Assembly: GCF_004348995.1 (NCBI RefSeq) | Contig: NZ_SMKQ01000016.1 | Span: 19,235 to 83,234 of the forward strand | From: Nonomuraea terrae | Lineage (GTDB): Bacteria > Actinomycetota > Actinomycetes > Streptosporangiales > Streptosporangiaceae | Direction of reading: 5' to 3' | Length of the DNA stretch: 64,000 nt | The notes under the pieces: generated by a model | What the model was told of the DNA's origin: nothing | What the model saw: the letters and a program-made list of their open reading frames with translations, nothing else | The model's database searches: none | Translations under genes and position numbers: made by a program | In this document: piece by piece, positions 43,682 through 51,918 of the stretch | Layout of the letters: every line of letters begins with the position of its first letter | Numbering within the stretch: the first letter of the stretch is position 1

Positions 43682-45460
43682 CTAGCCGTCGATCTTCACG
43701 GCGGTCGTGTGCTTGCGGGCGAACTCCAGCTGCCGCGCCGTCTGGGTGATGCGCTCCGCGACCACGAGCGAGGCCCCGATGGCGTCGTAGGTGTAGACCT
43801 CGTGCTCGCTGCCGTGCTCGGCGAGCTTGGCGACGTACTTCTCGATCTGGCGCAGCGGGCAGCGGCAGTCGTTCTGGCCGGCCAGGATCAGCAGCGGGCT
43901 CTTGACCTGGTCGACGTACGTGATGGGGGAGCTGGCGGCGTACCGCTCGGGCTGTTCGGCGGGTGAGCCGCCGAGCAGGGCGCGGTGGAAGGCGCGCAGG
44001 CTCTCCGACTCGTCCTCGTACGAGGTGTGGTGGCAGGCGATCGGCACGGCGGCGATGCCGGCCGCCCAGAGGCCGGGCTGGGTGCCGAGGCCGAGCAGCG
44101 TGAGATAGCCGCCCCAGGCCGTGCCGGCCAGCACCATCCTGGCCGGGTCGGAGATGCCCTGCTCGACCACCCACTGCCGCACGGCCGCCACGTCGGCGAG
44201 CTCGATGTGACCCACGTCGTCGCGTAACGTGTCGCGCCAGGCCGATCCGTAGCCGGTGGAGCCGCGGTAGTTGACCCGGACGACCGCGAACCCGGCGTCT
44301 ACCCAGGCCGCGACCTCGGGCGAGAACGCGTCGCGGTCGTGCGCGTCGGGGCCGCCGTGCAGCAGGAAGACCGTGGGGAAGGGCGCGATGCCCGTCTCGG
44401 GTTTGGAGACGAGCGCGTGGATGCGTCCGCCCGCGCCCTCGACGTCGATGTCCTGGACGGGGACGCTCGGCGGGGCCGGCGGGCCGCTGGGGTTGACCAC
44501 GACCTGGCCGGTGCTGGAGCGGATGACCGGCGGGTGTGAGCCGCTCGACCAGGAGTACTCGACGTGGCCGCCGGGCCGGGGCGCGGCTTCCTCGATCACG
44601 CCGTGGGGCGTGTCGATGAGGATCAGGCCGCCGCCGGCGAGGTCGTAGCGGTGCAGGTGGGTGCGGGCCCGGTGGTCGCGGACGATGAGCAGGCCGCGGC
44701 CGTCGTGGTACCACTCGGCGGTCAGCTCGCCCGGGTCGCGCAGCCAGATCTCGCGCTGCTCGCCGGTCACCGGGTCCCACACGAGGGGCTCGTGGCGGTG
44801 GCGGCGCTCGTGCAGGGTGAGCAGGCGGCGGTCGCCGGGCACGGGCGCGAAGTCGAGGCCGATCACGCCCTTGGCGGGGCCGTCGTACAGCTCACCGACC
44901 TCCTGGCCGTTCTGGCGGACGACGCGCAGGGCCGGGTGACGGAAGTCGCCGTACTCGCCGTGGTTGATCGCGATGAGGGAGCCGTCGAGCGACATGCCGG
45001 CGACCCAGGCGGCCTCGGTGTGCTCGTACAGCGTCGTGGCGGGCCTGTCGGGGCGCACCAGGTGGACGCGGAACGCGCCCCCGCCGGCCAGGCTGATCGC
45101 GGCCACGCCGGTCGTGGACAGCGCGATGCCGCCCGGCTGGCCCGGCGGCAGTTCGGGGGCCACGGGCTCGTCCGGGCCGCCGGTGAACGGCTGACGCCAC
45201 CAGCTGCCGTACTCGTCGCCGTCGGTGTCGCCGAACCAGTAGATCCACTGGCCGGTGGGGTCGATCGCGGCGTACGCGGTGCCGCTGGGGCGGTCGGTGA
45301 CCTGGCGGGTCGCGCCGGTCACCCGGTCCCAGGCGTAGACCTCCCACTTCCCGGTGGCGTTGGAGCGGTAGATGGAGCGGTTGGGGGCCTGGCGCGCCCA
45401 GGTCGGCAGCGTCATGCGCGACGCCCGGAACCTGGCCTGCCAGCGTTCCTCCGCCTTCAT
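43682..45460 (-). CDS. S9 prolyl-oligopeptidase-fold protein lacking catalytic Ser and His (putative pseudopeptidase)
   Basis: 592 residues: an N-terminal beta-propeller (repeats such as TGKWEVYAWDRVTGATRQVTDRPSGTAYAAIDPTGQWIYW) and a C-terminal alpha/beta-hydrolase domain (FPTVFLLHGGPDAHDRDAFSPEVAAW, NYRGSTGYGSAWRD). The nucleophile elbow, normally GxSxGG, reads GTAWGG, with Ala448 in place of Ser. The acidic residue is kept (GQNDCRCPL, Asp531). The His loop, normally near GHG, reads DAIGASLVVAER (559-570) with no His. It is therefore unlikely to be a peptidase. No signal peptide. ATG 45460 has GGAGG 13 nt upstream. Confidence 0.87.
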   Translation of the reverse strand: MKAEERWQARFRASRMTLPTWARQAPNRSIYRSNATGKWEVYAWDRVTGATRQVTDRPSGTAYAAIDPTGQWIYWFGDTDGDEYGSWWRQPFTGGPDEPVAPELPPGQPGGIALSTTGVAAISLAGGGAFRVHLVRPDRPATTLYEHTEAAWVAGMSLDGSLIAINHGEYGDFRHPALRVVRQNGQEVGELYDGPAKGVIGLDFAPVPGDRRLLTLHERRHRHEPLVWDPVTGEQREIWLRDPGELTAEWYHDGRGLLIVRDHRARTHLHRYDLAGGGLILIDTPHGVIEEAAPRPGGHVEYSWSSGSHPPVIRSSTGQVVVNPSGPPAPPSVPVQDIDVEGAGGRIHALVSKPETGIAPFPTVFLLHGGPDAHDRDAFSPEVAAWVDAGFAVVRVNYRGSTGYGSAWRDTLRDDVGHIELADVAAVRQWVVEQGISDPARMVLAGTAWGGYLTLLGLGTQPGLWAAGIAAVPIACHHTSYEDESESLRAFHRALLGGSPAEQPERYAASSPITYVDQVKSPLLILAGQNDCRCPLRQIEKYVAKLAEHGSEHEVYTYDAIGASLVVAERITQTARQLEFARKHTTAVKIDG

Positions 45461-45596
45461 CGGGGCGCGCCCCCTCCCGTTGATGTCCCGCCGTGGGATG
45501 CCGTCCAGTATTGCGCCTGTGTCGGAGAAATACTCGGGAAATGTGGGGGAATTTCGGACTAAATGCCCCATCAGTAACACCAGTTGCAGATGTCCG

Positions 45597-46637
45597 TCAA
45601 GGAACAGCCCTTGATCGGGGTGCGGGCTCGAAGATAGACAGATGAAAGGCGGCACGTGTCATGACTTTTTCCCGCCTTTTCGCGACATTTCGGGAGATAA
45701 AGGTAGCAATTCGTGCGTTCAACGCCTCGGGATCGTGGTGCCACGCGCTCGGGCCCATCCCGATCACCTGGGCGATATCGTCGTGCCCCAGCTCCATCTC
45801 GAACGCGATCGAGCGCCGCTCCGACTCCGTGAACCCCTCCAGGCTCCGGGCCACGCGGTGCTCCTTCTCCTCGTCGACCGAGAGCAGCCCCAGCTCCCGC
45901 ACCAGCGGGCTGAGGTGGTCGGGCGCGGGGGTGACGACCACCGCGACGCCGCCGGGGCGCAGAACGCGCCGGAACTCGGGCCCGTTCCTGGGCGCGAAAA
46001 CGTCGATCAGCACGTCGGCCACCCCGCTCCTGATCGGGAGCGGGCGCCACACGTCGGCCACGAACGCCCCTGCCCTGGGATGCACCCGCGCCGCCCGGCG
46101 CACAGCGTGTTTCGACACATCGAACGCCATCCCGATGCCATCGGCCACCGCGTCGAGCGCGGCCGCCAGATAATGCCCGGTGCCCGCGCCGGCGTCGACG
46201 ATCAGCGGCGCGGCCCTGCGCTCCGCGCGGCGATCCTCGACGATGTCCGGTCGCCCCGCGGGAACTCCTGCGCCCGCGACGTAACCGGCCTCCACTCCCG
46301 CCCCACGGTACGCCTTCGACTCTCCGCCGTCATTCGTTTCGGGATAGGACTCACGTTTTTCTGGAACGTTCTCCCCTGCGGCATAAGTCCGTACGGCGTC
46401 GGCGACGGCGTGGGCGAGCGGGGCGTAGTGACCCCGGTCGAGGAACGCGGCCCGAGCGGCCACCATCGCGGCGTTGTCGGCGGTGCCGGGCGGGCGGGAG
46501 CCGACGAGCAGGCTGACGTATCCCTGTCGGGCGACGTCGAAGGCGTGGCCGTTGCCGCATCGTACGGCGGCGGCGTCGAGCCGCAGGTCGGCCCGGCAGA
46601 CGGGGCAGATGAGGAAGCGCACGATGTCGGCCAGCAT
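45597..46637 (-). CDS. RlmA-type 23S rRNA guanine methyltransferase family, with an insertion
   Basis: About 346 residues. An N-terminal zinc finger (Cys11, Cys14, Cys27, His31 in [11 protein letters not shown] ... [19 protein letters not shown]) precedes a class I SAM-methyltransferase ([54 protein letters not shown]). RlmA enzymes methylate N1 of a guanine in 23S rRNA helix 35; some give tylosin-type resistance. Between the two parts sits an extra ~55-residue hydrophilic stretch ([20 protein letters not shown] ...) encoded by less GC-rich DNA, not expected in the family. ATG 46637 matches the usual MLADIV start. Confidence 0.85.
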   Translation of the reverse strand: MLADIVRFLICPVCRADLRLDAAAVRCGNGHAFDVARQGYVSLLVGSRPPGTADNAAMVAARAAFLDRGHYAPLAHAVADAVRTYAAGENVPEKRESYPETNDGGESKAYRGAGVEAGYVAGAGVPAGRPDIVEDRRAERRAAPLIVDAGAGTGHYLAAALDAVADGIGMAFDVSKHAVRRAARVHPRAGAFVADVWRPLPIRSGVADVLIDVFAPRNGPEFRRVLRPGGVAVVVTPAPDHLSPLVRELGLLSVDEEKEHRVARSLEGFTESERRSIAFEMELGHDDIAQVIGMGPSAWHHDPEALNARIATFISRNVAKRREKVMTRAAFHLSIFEPAPRSRAVP

Positions 46638-46668
46638 GCGGCCCATTCTGGTGGATGGGCGGGGACGC

Positions 46669-47775
46669 TCAGGCGTGCGCGGCTTCGAGGAGGAAGGCGG
46701 CGTTGGAGGGCGTCTTGCGAAGCTTGTCGACGAGCATCTCCATGCCCTGCTGCTTGTCGAGGGAGGTGAGCATGCGGCGCAGCCGCCAGACGACCTGCTG
46801 CTCGCCGGCGTGCAGCAGGATCTCCTCGCGCCGGGTGCCGGAGGCGTCGAGGTCCACGGCGGGGAACAAACGGCGTTCGGCCAGCTCGCGGGTCAGGTGC
46901 AGTTCCATGTTGCCGGTGCCCTTGAACTCCTCGTACAGGCTGTTGTCCATGCGCGAGCCCGTGTCCACCAGCGCGGTGGCGAGGATGGTGAGGGAGCCGC
47001 CGCCCTCCACGTTGCGGGCGGCGCCGAAGAAGCGCTTGGGCGGGTAGAGGGCGCGGGCGTCGATGCCGCCGCTGAGCACCCGCCCGCCGCTCGGCGCCAG
47101 GTTGTTGTACGCCCGCCCGAGCCGGGTCAGCGAGTCGAGCAGCAGCACCACGTCACGACCCGACTCGACGAGCCGCTTGGCCCGTTCGACGGCCAGCTCC
47201 GCGATGGCGGCGTGGTCGCGGTCGGGGTGGTCGAAGGTCGAGGAGAAGATCTCGCCGTCAATGCTGGCGCGGATGTCGGTGACCTCCTCGGGCCGCTCGC
47301 CCACGAGCACCACCATGAGGTGGACCTCCGGGTGGTTACGGGTGATCGCGGCGGCCAGCGCCTGCAGGACCATGGTCTTGCCGGCCTTGGGCGGGGCCAC
47401 GATGAGGCCGCGCTGTCCCTTGCCGATCGGCGCGAACAGGTCGATGACGCGGGTGCTGAGCGACTCGGTCTCGAGGGTGAGACGCTCGGTCGGGTGGATG
47501 GGGGTGAGGCCGGCGAACGCGGGCCGCCCGTGCCACTCGGTGAGCCCGTTGACCGTCTCGACGTTGACGAGCTTGTTGCCCGCGAACGACGCGACCACGT
47601 GGTCACCGGGACGCAGGTCGTACTGCCGGACCTTCTCCGGAGTGAGGCGCACGTCGCCGGCCTGCGGCAGATGTGCGGTCCTAATAAAGGCGGATTTGTC
47701 GTGTATGTCCAGCAATCCCGTCACATGACGGATCTGCGTGGACGCACGCTGTTCAGGAATGGTGTGCAAGGACAT
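46669..47775 (-). CDS. Short Rho transcription-termination factor paralogue
   Basis: About 368 residues against more than 600 for main actinobacterial Rho, missing most of the N-terminal RNA-binding region and the basic insert. The ATPase core is well kept: [16 protein letters not shown] (Lys133), [42 protein letters not shown] and [25 protein letters not shown]. The stretch equal to E. coli LIDERPEEV reads LVGERPEEV, so Asp210 (E. coli numbering), next to the bicyclomycin pocket, is Gly159 while the catalytic Glu is retained. It could be an alternative Rho or a resistance version. AAGGGG precedes ATG 47775; a promoter is visible 130 nt upstream. Confidence 0.88.
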   Translation of the reverse strand: MSLHTIPEQRASTQIRHVTGLLDIHDKSAFIRTAHLPQAGDVRLTPEKVRQYDLRPGDHVVASFAGNKLVNVETVNGLTEWHGRPAFAGLTPIHPTERLTLETESLSTRVIDLFAPIGKGQRGLIVAPPKAGKTMVLQALAAAITRNHPEVHLMVVLVGERPEEVTDIRASIDGEIFSSTFDHPDRDHAAIAELAVERAKRLVESGRDVVLLLDSLTRLGRAYNNLAPSGGRVLSGGIDARALYPPKRFFGAARNVEGGGSLTILATALVDTGSRMDNSLYEEFKGTGNMELHLTRELAERRLFPAVDLDASGTRREEILLHAGEQQVVWRLRRMLTSLDKQQGMEMLVDKLRKTPSNAAFLLEAAHA

Positions 47776-48142
47776 GCTGAGCCCCTTGAGGGAATGCGCC
47801 GGCAGCACGGAAGCGCCGGCGGGGTGAGAGAAGAACGGCGGGCCCATGAAGACGCGGGCCGGATGAAAGACCAGCGGAGCGAAGGCTCAACGCTTGGCAG
47901 GAACATATCACGCCATCTGCACCAGACAACACCTAGCCCTCTGGGACTATTCCCGGGCCGTTCTCCGTGTCTTGCCGCCCGCGTGGGCGGCGTACGCGTG
48001 ACAATGTCTTTCAGCGCACCGTACGGCGAGGAAAATTCCGCGCACGGTGCGGACGGCCCCCATCGGCAAGCGGCGTGCAGGACCCCTGCAACTCGATGAG
48101 GGTTCCATGAGACCGGCAGAGACCTTCCTTTGGGGGAGCACC
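47776..48142. other. Divergent intergenic region with the rho-paralogue promoter
   Basis: This 367-nt region contains the minus-strand promoter at 47902-47929, a long rho-side leader and the start region of the zinc-ribbon gene. I see no other gene, although ATG 48107 is an in-frame alternative start for that gene. Confidence 0.45.
47902..47929 (-). promoter_or_regulatory. Promoter TTGTCT-N16-TATGTT for the rho paralogue
   Basis: On the minus strand TTGTCT (47929-47924) and TATGTT (47907-47902) are separated by 16 nt, close to the housekeeping sigma consensus. The leader would be about 120 nt, long enough for the autoregulation known for rho genes. Confidence 0.5.
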
Positions 48143-48286
48143 ATGAAGACCGTCAACCGTTGCCCGCAGTGCCACCACGAGCTCGACGAGGGCCCCATCA
48201 TGTACCGCTGCTCGCACTGCTGCCGCGCCGTCTACGCCGCCGACCTCGAGAACGAGTTCGTGCCCCGTCGGCCGATCGCCGCCTAG
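48143..48286 (+). CDS. 47-residue zinc-ribbon protein
   Basis: A very small protein with CPQC (Cys7, Cys10) and CSHCC (Cys23, Cys26, Cys27) spaced as a zinc ribbon, and an acidic/basic C-terminus (ADLENEFVPRRPIAA). GGGGGAG lies 5 nt before ATG 48143, and codon use matches neighbours. Similar mini zinc ribbons occur in actinomycetes with unknown roles. The MBL gene starts 9 nt after its stop. Confidence 0.7.
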   Translation: MKTVNRCPQCHHELDEGPIMYRCSHCCRAVYAADLENEFVPRRPIAA

Positions 48287-48289
48287 ACT
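48284..48289 (+). promoter_or_regulatory. TAGACT -10-like element, leaderless start
   Basis: Overlaps the TAG stop of the zinc-ribbon gene and lies 6 nt before ATG 48296, which has no ribosome binding site. Confidence 0.42.
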
Positions 48290-48295
48290 CGGCGG

Positions 48296-49036
48296 ATGCC
48301 GCATCGCTCGATCACCGTCTCCGGCGTCGAGATCACACCGCTCTGCGACGCCGTGGGCCCCATGGGGGCGGCGATCGGCCGCCCGCTCACCAAGATGTTC
48401 GCCGGCTCCGGGCTCCGCGACGAGCCCTGGGTCCTGCACTTCCACTGCTATCTGCTCCGCGACGCCGCCGGCCGGCTGACCCTGGTCGACACCGGTGTCG
48501 GCGCCGCGGACTCCCCGGCGGCGAGCTGGGCGCCCGTCCCCGGCACGCTGGCCGGTGAGCTGGCCGCCGTAGGCGTCGCGCCCGCCGACGTCGGCACCGT
48601 GATCCTCACCCACCTCCACAGCGACCACGCCTCCGGCGCCGTCGCCGACGGCAGGCCGGCGTTCGAGAACGCCCGCCACGTCGTCCAGCGGGCCGAGCTG
48701 GAGGCCGCCGCCGGCCCGATGCTCGACGACGTCGTCTCCGTGATCAAGGGTCAGCTGCACGCGGTCGAAGGCGACGCCGAGGTCGCGCCGGGCGTGCACG
48801 TCCACCTCGCGCCCGGACACACCCCCGGCCACCAGATCGTCCGCGCCGGTGAGGTGGCCATGACAGGCGATCTGGTGCTCCACCCGGTGCAACTGGCCGA
48901 TCCCGCCATCCCGTACCTCTACGACGACGACCCCGAGGCCGCCGCGCGCACGCGGGCCGAGGTGCTGGCCCGGCTCAGGGCCGAGCGTGCGGTCCTCGCC
49001 ACCGCCCACTTCGGTGAGCCGTTCACCGCCCTCTGA
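48296..49036 (+). CDS. Metallo-beta-lactamase-fold hydrolase
   Basis: 246 residues, no signal peptide. The dinuclear metal site is intact: TLVDTGVGAAD, TVILTHLHSDHASG, the later His in APGHTPGHQIV, MTGDLVLHPVQLADP and ATAHFGEPF. The sequence is closest to lactonase-like or general MBL hydrolases rather than true beta-lactamases. The substrate is unknown. Convergent with the CvnA-like gene, with 3 nt between stops. Confidence 0.88.
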   Translation: MPHRSITVSGVEITPLCDAVGPMGAAIGRPLTKMFAGSGLRDEPWVLHFHCYLLRDAAGRLTLVDTGVGAADSPAASWAPVPGTLAGELAAVGVAPADVGTVILTHLHSDHASGAVADGRPAFENARHVVQRAELEAAAGPMLDDVVSVIKGQLHAVEGDAEVAPGVHVHLAPGHTPGHQIVRAGEVAMTGDLVLHPVQLADPAIPYLYDDDPEAAARTRAEVLARLRAERAVLATAHFGEPFTAL

Positions 49037-49039
49037 GCG

Positions 49040-50941
49040 TTACCGCCCGGCCGGCACCGGCTGGTCGGCCAGGAGAGCCGAGGGCAGCGCCACCCGCGCG
49101 GTCAGCCCCCCGTACGGCGAGACCGCCAGGGTGACCTTGATGTCGTGCCGGGCGGCCAGCCGGGAGACCACGAACAGCCCGAGCCGGTCGCTCTGGGCCA
49201 GGTCGAACTCCGGGGTGCGGACCAGCCGGTCGTTGAGCTCGTCCAGCTCGGTGCGCGGCAGGCCGAGCCCGCGGTCCTCCACCTCGATCACGAAGCCGTG
49301 CGGGGTGGTCGAGCTGCGCACGTCCACCCGGGTCTGCGGCGGGGAGAAGAGGGTGGCGTTCTCGACGAGCTCCGCCAGCAGATGGGCCACGTCGGTGACC
49401 ACCGAGCCGAGCAGCGCGACCGGCGGCGGCTGGAGCACCTCGACCCGCTCGTACTCCTCGACCTCGGCCACGGCGGCGCGGATCACGTCGTGGATGGGCA
49501 CCGGGTTGCGCCAGCCGCGGCCAGGGGCCTGGTCCGACAGGATGATGAGGCTCTCGGCGTGCCGGCGCATGCGGGTGGTGAGGTGGTCGAGCTTGAACAG
49601 GTCGGCCAGGATCTCCGGCTGCTCGGTGGCCCGCTCCATGCCGTCGAGCTGGAGCAGCTGGCGGTGCAGCAGCGACTGGTTGCGCCGGGCCAGGTTGACG
49701 AAGACCTGGCTGACGCCGTGGCGCAGCCGCGCCTGGTCGACGGCGGCCTCGACGGCCGTGGACTGCACCTCGTTGAAGGCCTGGACGATGTCGGCGATCT
49801 CCGAGGTGGCCGTCTCGACGCGCAGGGGCGCGCTCTCGTCGGCGGTGGGCGGCTCGGTGCTCGTCCGCAGCCGGCGCACGAGCCCGGCCAGGCGCACGTC
49901 GGCGAGCTCGGTGGCGGCGTCGCGCAGCCCGGCCAGCTCGCGCACCAGGCGCTTGCGGAAGCGCAGCGAGATCAGCACGGACGCGACGACGACGATGAGG
50001 CCGGCGCCGCCCGCGACGCCGAGCTTGACGAGCATGCCGACGGCCGTCGGGGTCACCCGGTCGGTGATGCCCTTCACGGCGGCGGCCTGGTTGCGTTCGA
50101 CGGCGGCCCACAGGTTCCGGCCGTCGATGGGCCAGGTGGCCGCGGCGGCGGGCAGGCCGTCGTCGGAGCTCGTGCTCCTGATGACGTCCTCGGCGGCCAG
50201 GAACTCCAGGTAGGCCGGCGAGGCGGCCATCCCCTCGTACGCGCCGCGCAGGCCGCCGTCGAGGTGGGAGAGCGCCTGCGTGTACAGGAGCCGCCTGGTG
50301 GCCGCCATCTCCGCGAACGCCGCCCGCTCGCGGATCCCGACCCGGCCCTGGTCGAGCAGCACGGCGATCAGCGCCCGCTCGCGCGACAACATCTCCTTGG
50401 CCTCGCCCAGCATGGTCACCGCGCGGGCCTGCCGAAAGAGGGACATGTCGGGCACCGGGACCATGGCGTCGTACATGCGGAAGGACGCGTCCACGATGTC
50501 GCTGTAACGGGCGATGACCTCCAGCGGCGTGAGGACGTCGCCGTCCAGCTCGCGGCGGATGTCAGGGAGCCGGGCCAGCCCGCCGTTGAGCGCGGCGAGC
50601 TGCGCGGTCATCTGCGGCGACAGGTCGCGCATCCCGCCCGACAGCGTCCGGTACGTCGTCACCGCCCGGTCGGTCTTCCGCCGCTGATCGGCAACCGCGT
50701 CGGCGCCCCGGCCGGTGACCAGGAACTCGACCGACACCAGCCGCTCGGTCTGCAGCTCGATGTTGACCTGCTCGGACGGGGTGGCCACGTTGGTCGCCAG
50801 GTCGTTGATCGCCAGCAGCCGCAGGCCGTCGACGCCGGTCAGACTCGCGGCGAACGCCCACAGGCCCGCCAGGGACAGCAGCGGCACGAGCAGGAGGGCG
50901 AGCAGCTTGAGTGCGATGGGACGGCCACGCGTGGGGGGCAT
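49040..50941 (-). CDS. Orphan CvnA-like membrane sensor with HAMP and ATPase domains
   Basis: About 633 residues. One N-terminal membrane helix (LKLLALLLVPLLSLAGLWAF) is followed by a ~280-residue extracytoplasmic helical domain like the nitrate/nitrite-sensing NIT domain (ELQTERLVSVEFLVTGRGADAVADQRRKTD). A second helix (near 303-325), HAMP (LRFRKRLVRELAGLRDAATELAD), a dimerisation part (RRNQSLLHRQLLQLDGMERATEQPEILADLFKLDHLTTRMRRHAESLIIL) and a HATPase (LLAELVENATLFSPP, VEDRGLGLP, LGLFVVSRLAARHDI) follow. CvnA proteins normally head conservons with roadblock, DUF742 and GTPase genes; none is here. GGAGG lies 4 nt before ATG 50941. Confidence 0.88.
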   Translation of the reverse strand: MPPTRGRPIALKLLALLLVPLLSLAGLWAFAASLTGVDGLRLLAINDLATNVATPSEQVNIELQTERLVSVEFLVTGRGADAVADQRRKTDRAVTTYRTLSGGMRDLSPQMTAQLAALNGGLARLPDIRRELDGDVLTPLEVIARYSDIVDASFRMYDAMVPVPDMSLFRQARAVTMLGEAKEMLSRERALIAVLLDQGRVGIRERAAFAEMAATRRLLYTQALSHLDGGLRGAYEGMAASPAYLEFLAAEDVIRSTSSDDGLPAAAATWPIDGRNLWAAVERNQAAAVKGITDRVTPTAVGMLVKLGVAGGAGLIVVVASVLISLRFRKRLVRELAGLRDAATELADVRLAGLVRRLRTSTEPPTADESAPLRVETATSEIADIVQAFNEVQSTAVEAAVDQARLRHGVSQVFVNLARRNQSLLHRQLLQLDGMERATEQPEILADLFKLDHLTTRMRRHAESLIILSDQAPGRGWRNPVPIHDVIRAAVAEVEEYERVEVLQPPPVALLGSVVTDVAHLLAELVENATLFSPPQTRVDVRSSTTPHGFVIEVEDRGLGLPRTELDELNDRLVRTPEFDLAQSDRLGLFVVSRLAARHDIKVTLAVSPYGGLTARVALPSALLADQPVPAGR

Positions 50942-51002
50942 GCGACCTCCGGATGCATGATGAGATCGCCTCGCAGAGTACACCCCCTTTGGAAGGATTC
51001 CT

Positions 51003-51431
51003 GTGCGTCTTCCACGTTCGTTCGCCGGGTGGACCATCGCGGTCTTCGGCGTTCTGGCCTTCGCGCTCGGCCTGCTCGGCCTGATCTCGCCCGACACCAT
51101 GCTGGCCATGCTGGGCTTCGAGGTGCTCGACGTCCGCCCGGCCGGGGACTACACGCACGTGTACATGGCCGCGTCGTCGATGGCGGCCGTCAACATGGGC
51201 GTCTACTACGTGTTCGCCGCCTCTCACGACTACACGCCGTTTTTCCGGTGGACGGTGCCGTTCCGGCTGGTGACGTTCACGGTGTTCACGTCGCTCGTGC
51301 TGACGGGGGCGGCGCCCGGGGAGTTCTTCGGCGTGGGGCTCTGGGAGGGGCTGGGTGCGCTGATCACCGGCTTCGCGCTCTGGCGCGAGGGCAAGCTGTT
51401 GCCCTCGCGCCAGGAGGCGCCCGCCGCGTGA
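51003..51431 (+). CDS. Four-helix membrane protein of unknown function
   Basis: 142 residues with four hydrophobic segments (WTIAVFGVLAFALGLLGLI, VYMAASSMAAVNMGVYYVFAA, VPFRLVTFTVFTSLVLTG, FFGVGLWEGLGALITGFAL). GGAAGGA lies 5 nt before GTG 51003. It resembles small DoxX- or DUF4345-like membrane proteins in length and layout, but no signature residue lets me assign it. Divergent from the CvnA-like gene. Confidence 0.75.
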   Translation: MRLPRSFAGWTIAVFGVLAFALGLLGLISPDTMLAMLGFEVLDVRPAGDYTHVYMAASSMAAVNMGVYYVFAASHDYTPFFRWTVPFRLVTFTVFTSLVLTGAAPGEFFGVGLWEGLGALITGFALWREGKLLPSRQEAPAA

Positions 51432-51435
51432 CCGC

Positions 51436-51852
51436 TCAGTGGCGGTTGTCGGAGCCGCGGGCGACGAGACGGTCGCCGGCCGCGGGCTCGTGCTCGCGCT
51501 CGGCCTGCTCGGCCTGCTCGGCCTGCTCGGCCTGCTCGCGTTCGGCGTGCTCGCGCTGCAGCTTCCGTTCGAGCTCGCGCTTCTCGTCCTCCAGCCGGGC
51601 AACCCGGCTGGAGGCCTCGGCCTTGGCGCTGCGAAGCCGGCGGTGTTTCCTCGCGGTCCTGCGCGAACCCGAGCTCAGCAGCCACAGGCCCAGCATCAGG
51701 ACGGCCGCGCTGGCCGCCCCGGCCAGGAACATCTCCACGTGGTTGAGCTCGAAGGTGTATCCGAACAGGACGTACCTGGTGCTCTCCTCAGTGAGCACCA
51801 GGTAGAGAGCACCGCCGGCGAGCAGGGCCAGGATCAGTCCCAGCACGATCAT
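51436..51852 (-). CDS. Two-helix membrane protein with a cytoplasmic coiled-coil
   Basis: About 138 residues. Two membrane segments (MIVLGLILALLAGGALYLVL and VEMFLAGAASAAVLMLGLWLL) are separated by a short polar loop, in the manner of LapA-like proteins. A basic stretch (RRTARKHRRLRSAK) and a strongly charged coiled-coil (ASSRVARLEDEKRELERKLQREHAEREQ) end in EQA repeats. ATG 51852 has AAGGGG upstream at good spacing. Role unknown. Confidence 0.75.
   Translation of the reverse strand: MIVLGLILALLAGGALYLVLTEESTRYVLFGYTFELNHVEMFLAGAASAAVLMLGLWLLSSGSRRTARKHRRLRSAKAEASSRVARLEDEKRELERKLQREHAEREQAEQAEQAEQAEREHEPAAGDRLVARGSDNRH
51499..51537. repeat. 9-bp tandem repeat (ggcctgctc), about four copies
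   Basis: Encodes the repeated Glu-Gln-Ala of the coiled-coil end on the minus strand. In-frame and probably length-variable. Confidence 0.85.
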
Positions 51853-51918
51853 CCAACTCACCCCTTGTCGTCAGAGAGGGGTTTCCACTTCCCGGAGATC
51901 GACGGGATATGCGGATTT

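Noticed and set aside
46637..46646. Start of the RlmA-like gene three codons upstream at 46646.
   Set aside because: Not excluded, but MLADIV at 46637 matches the usual family N-terminus better.
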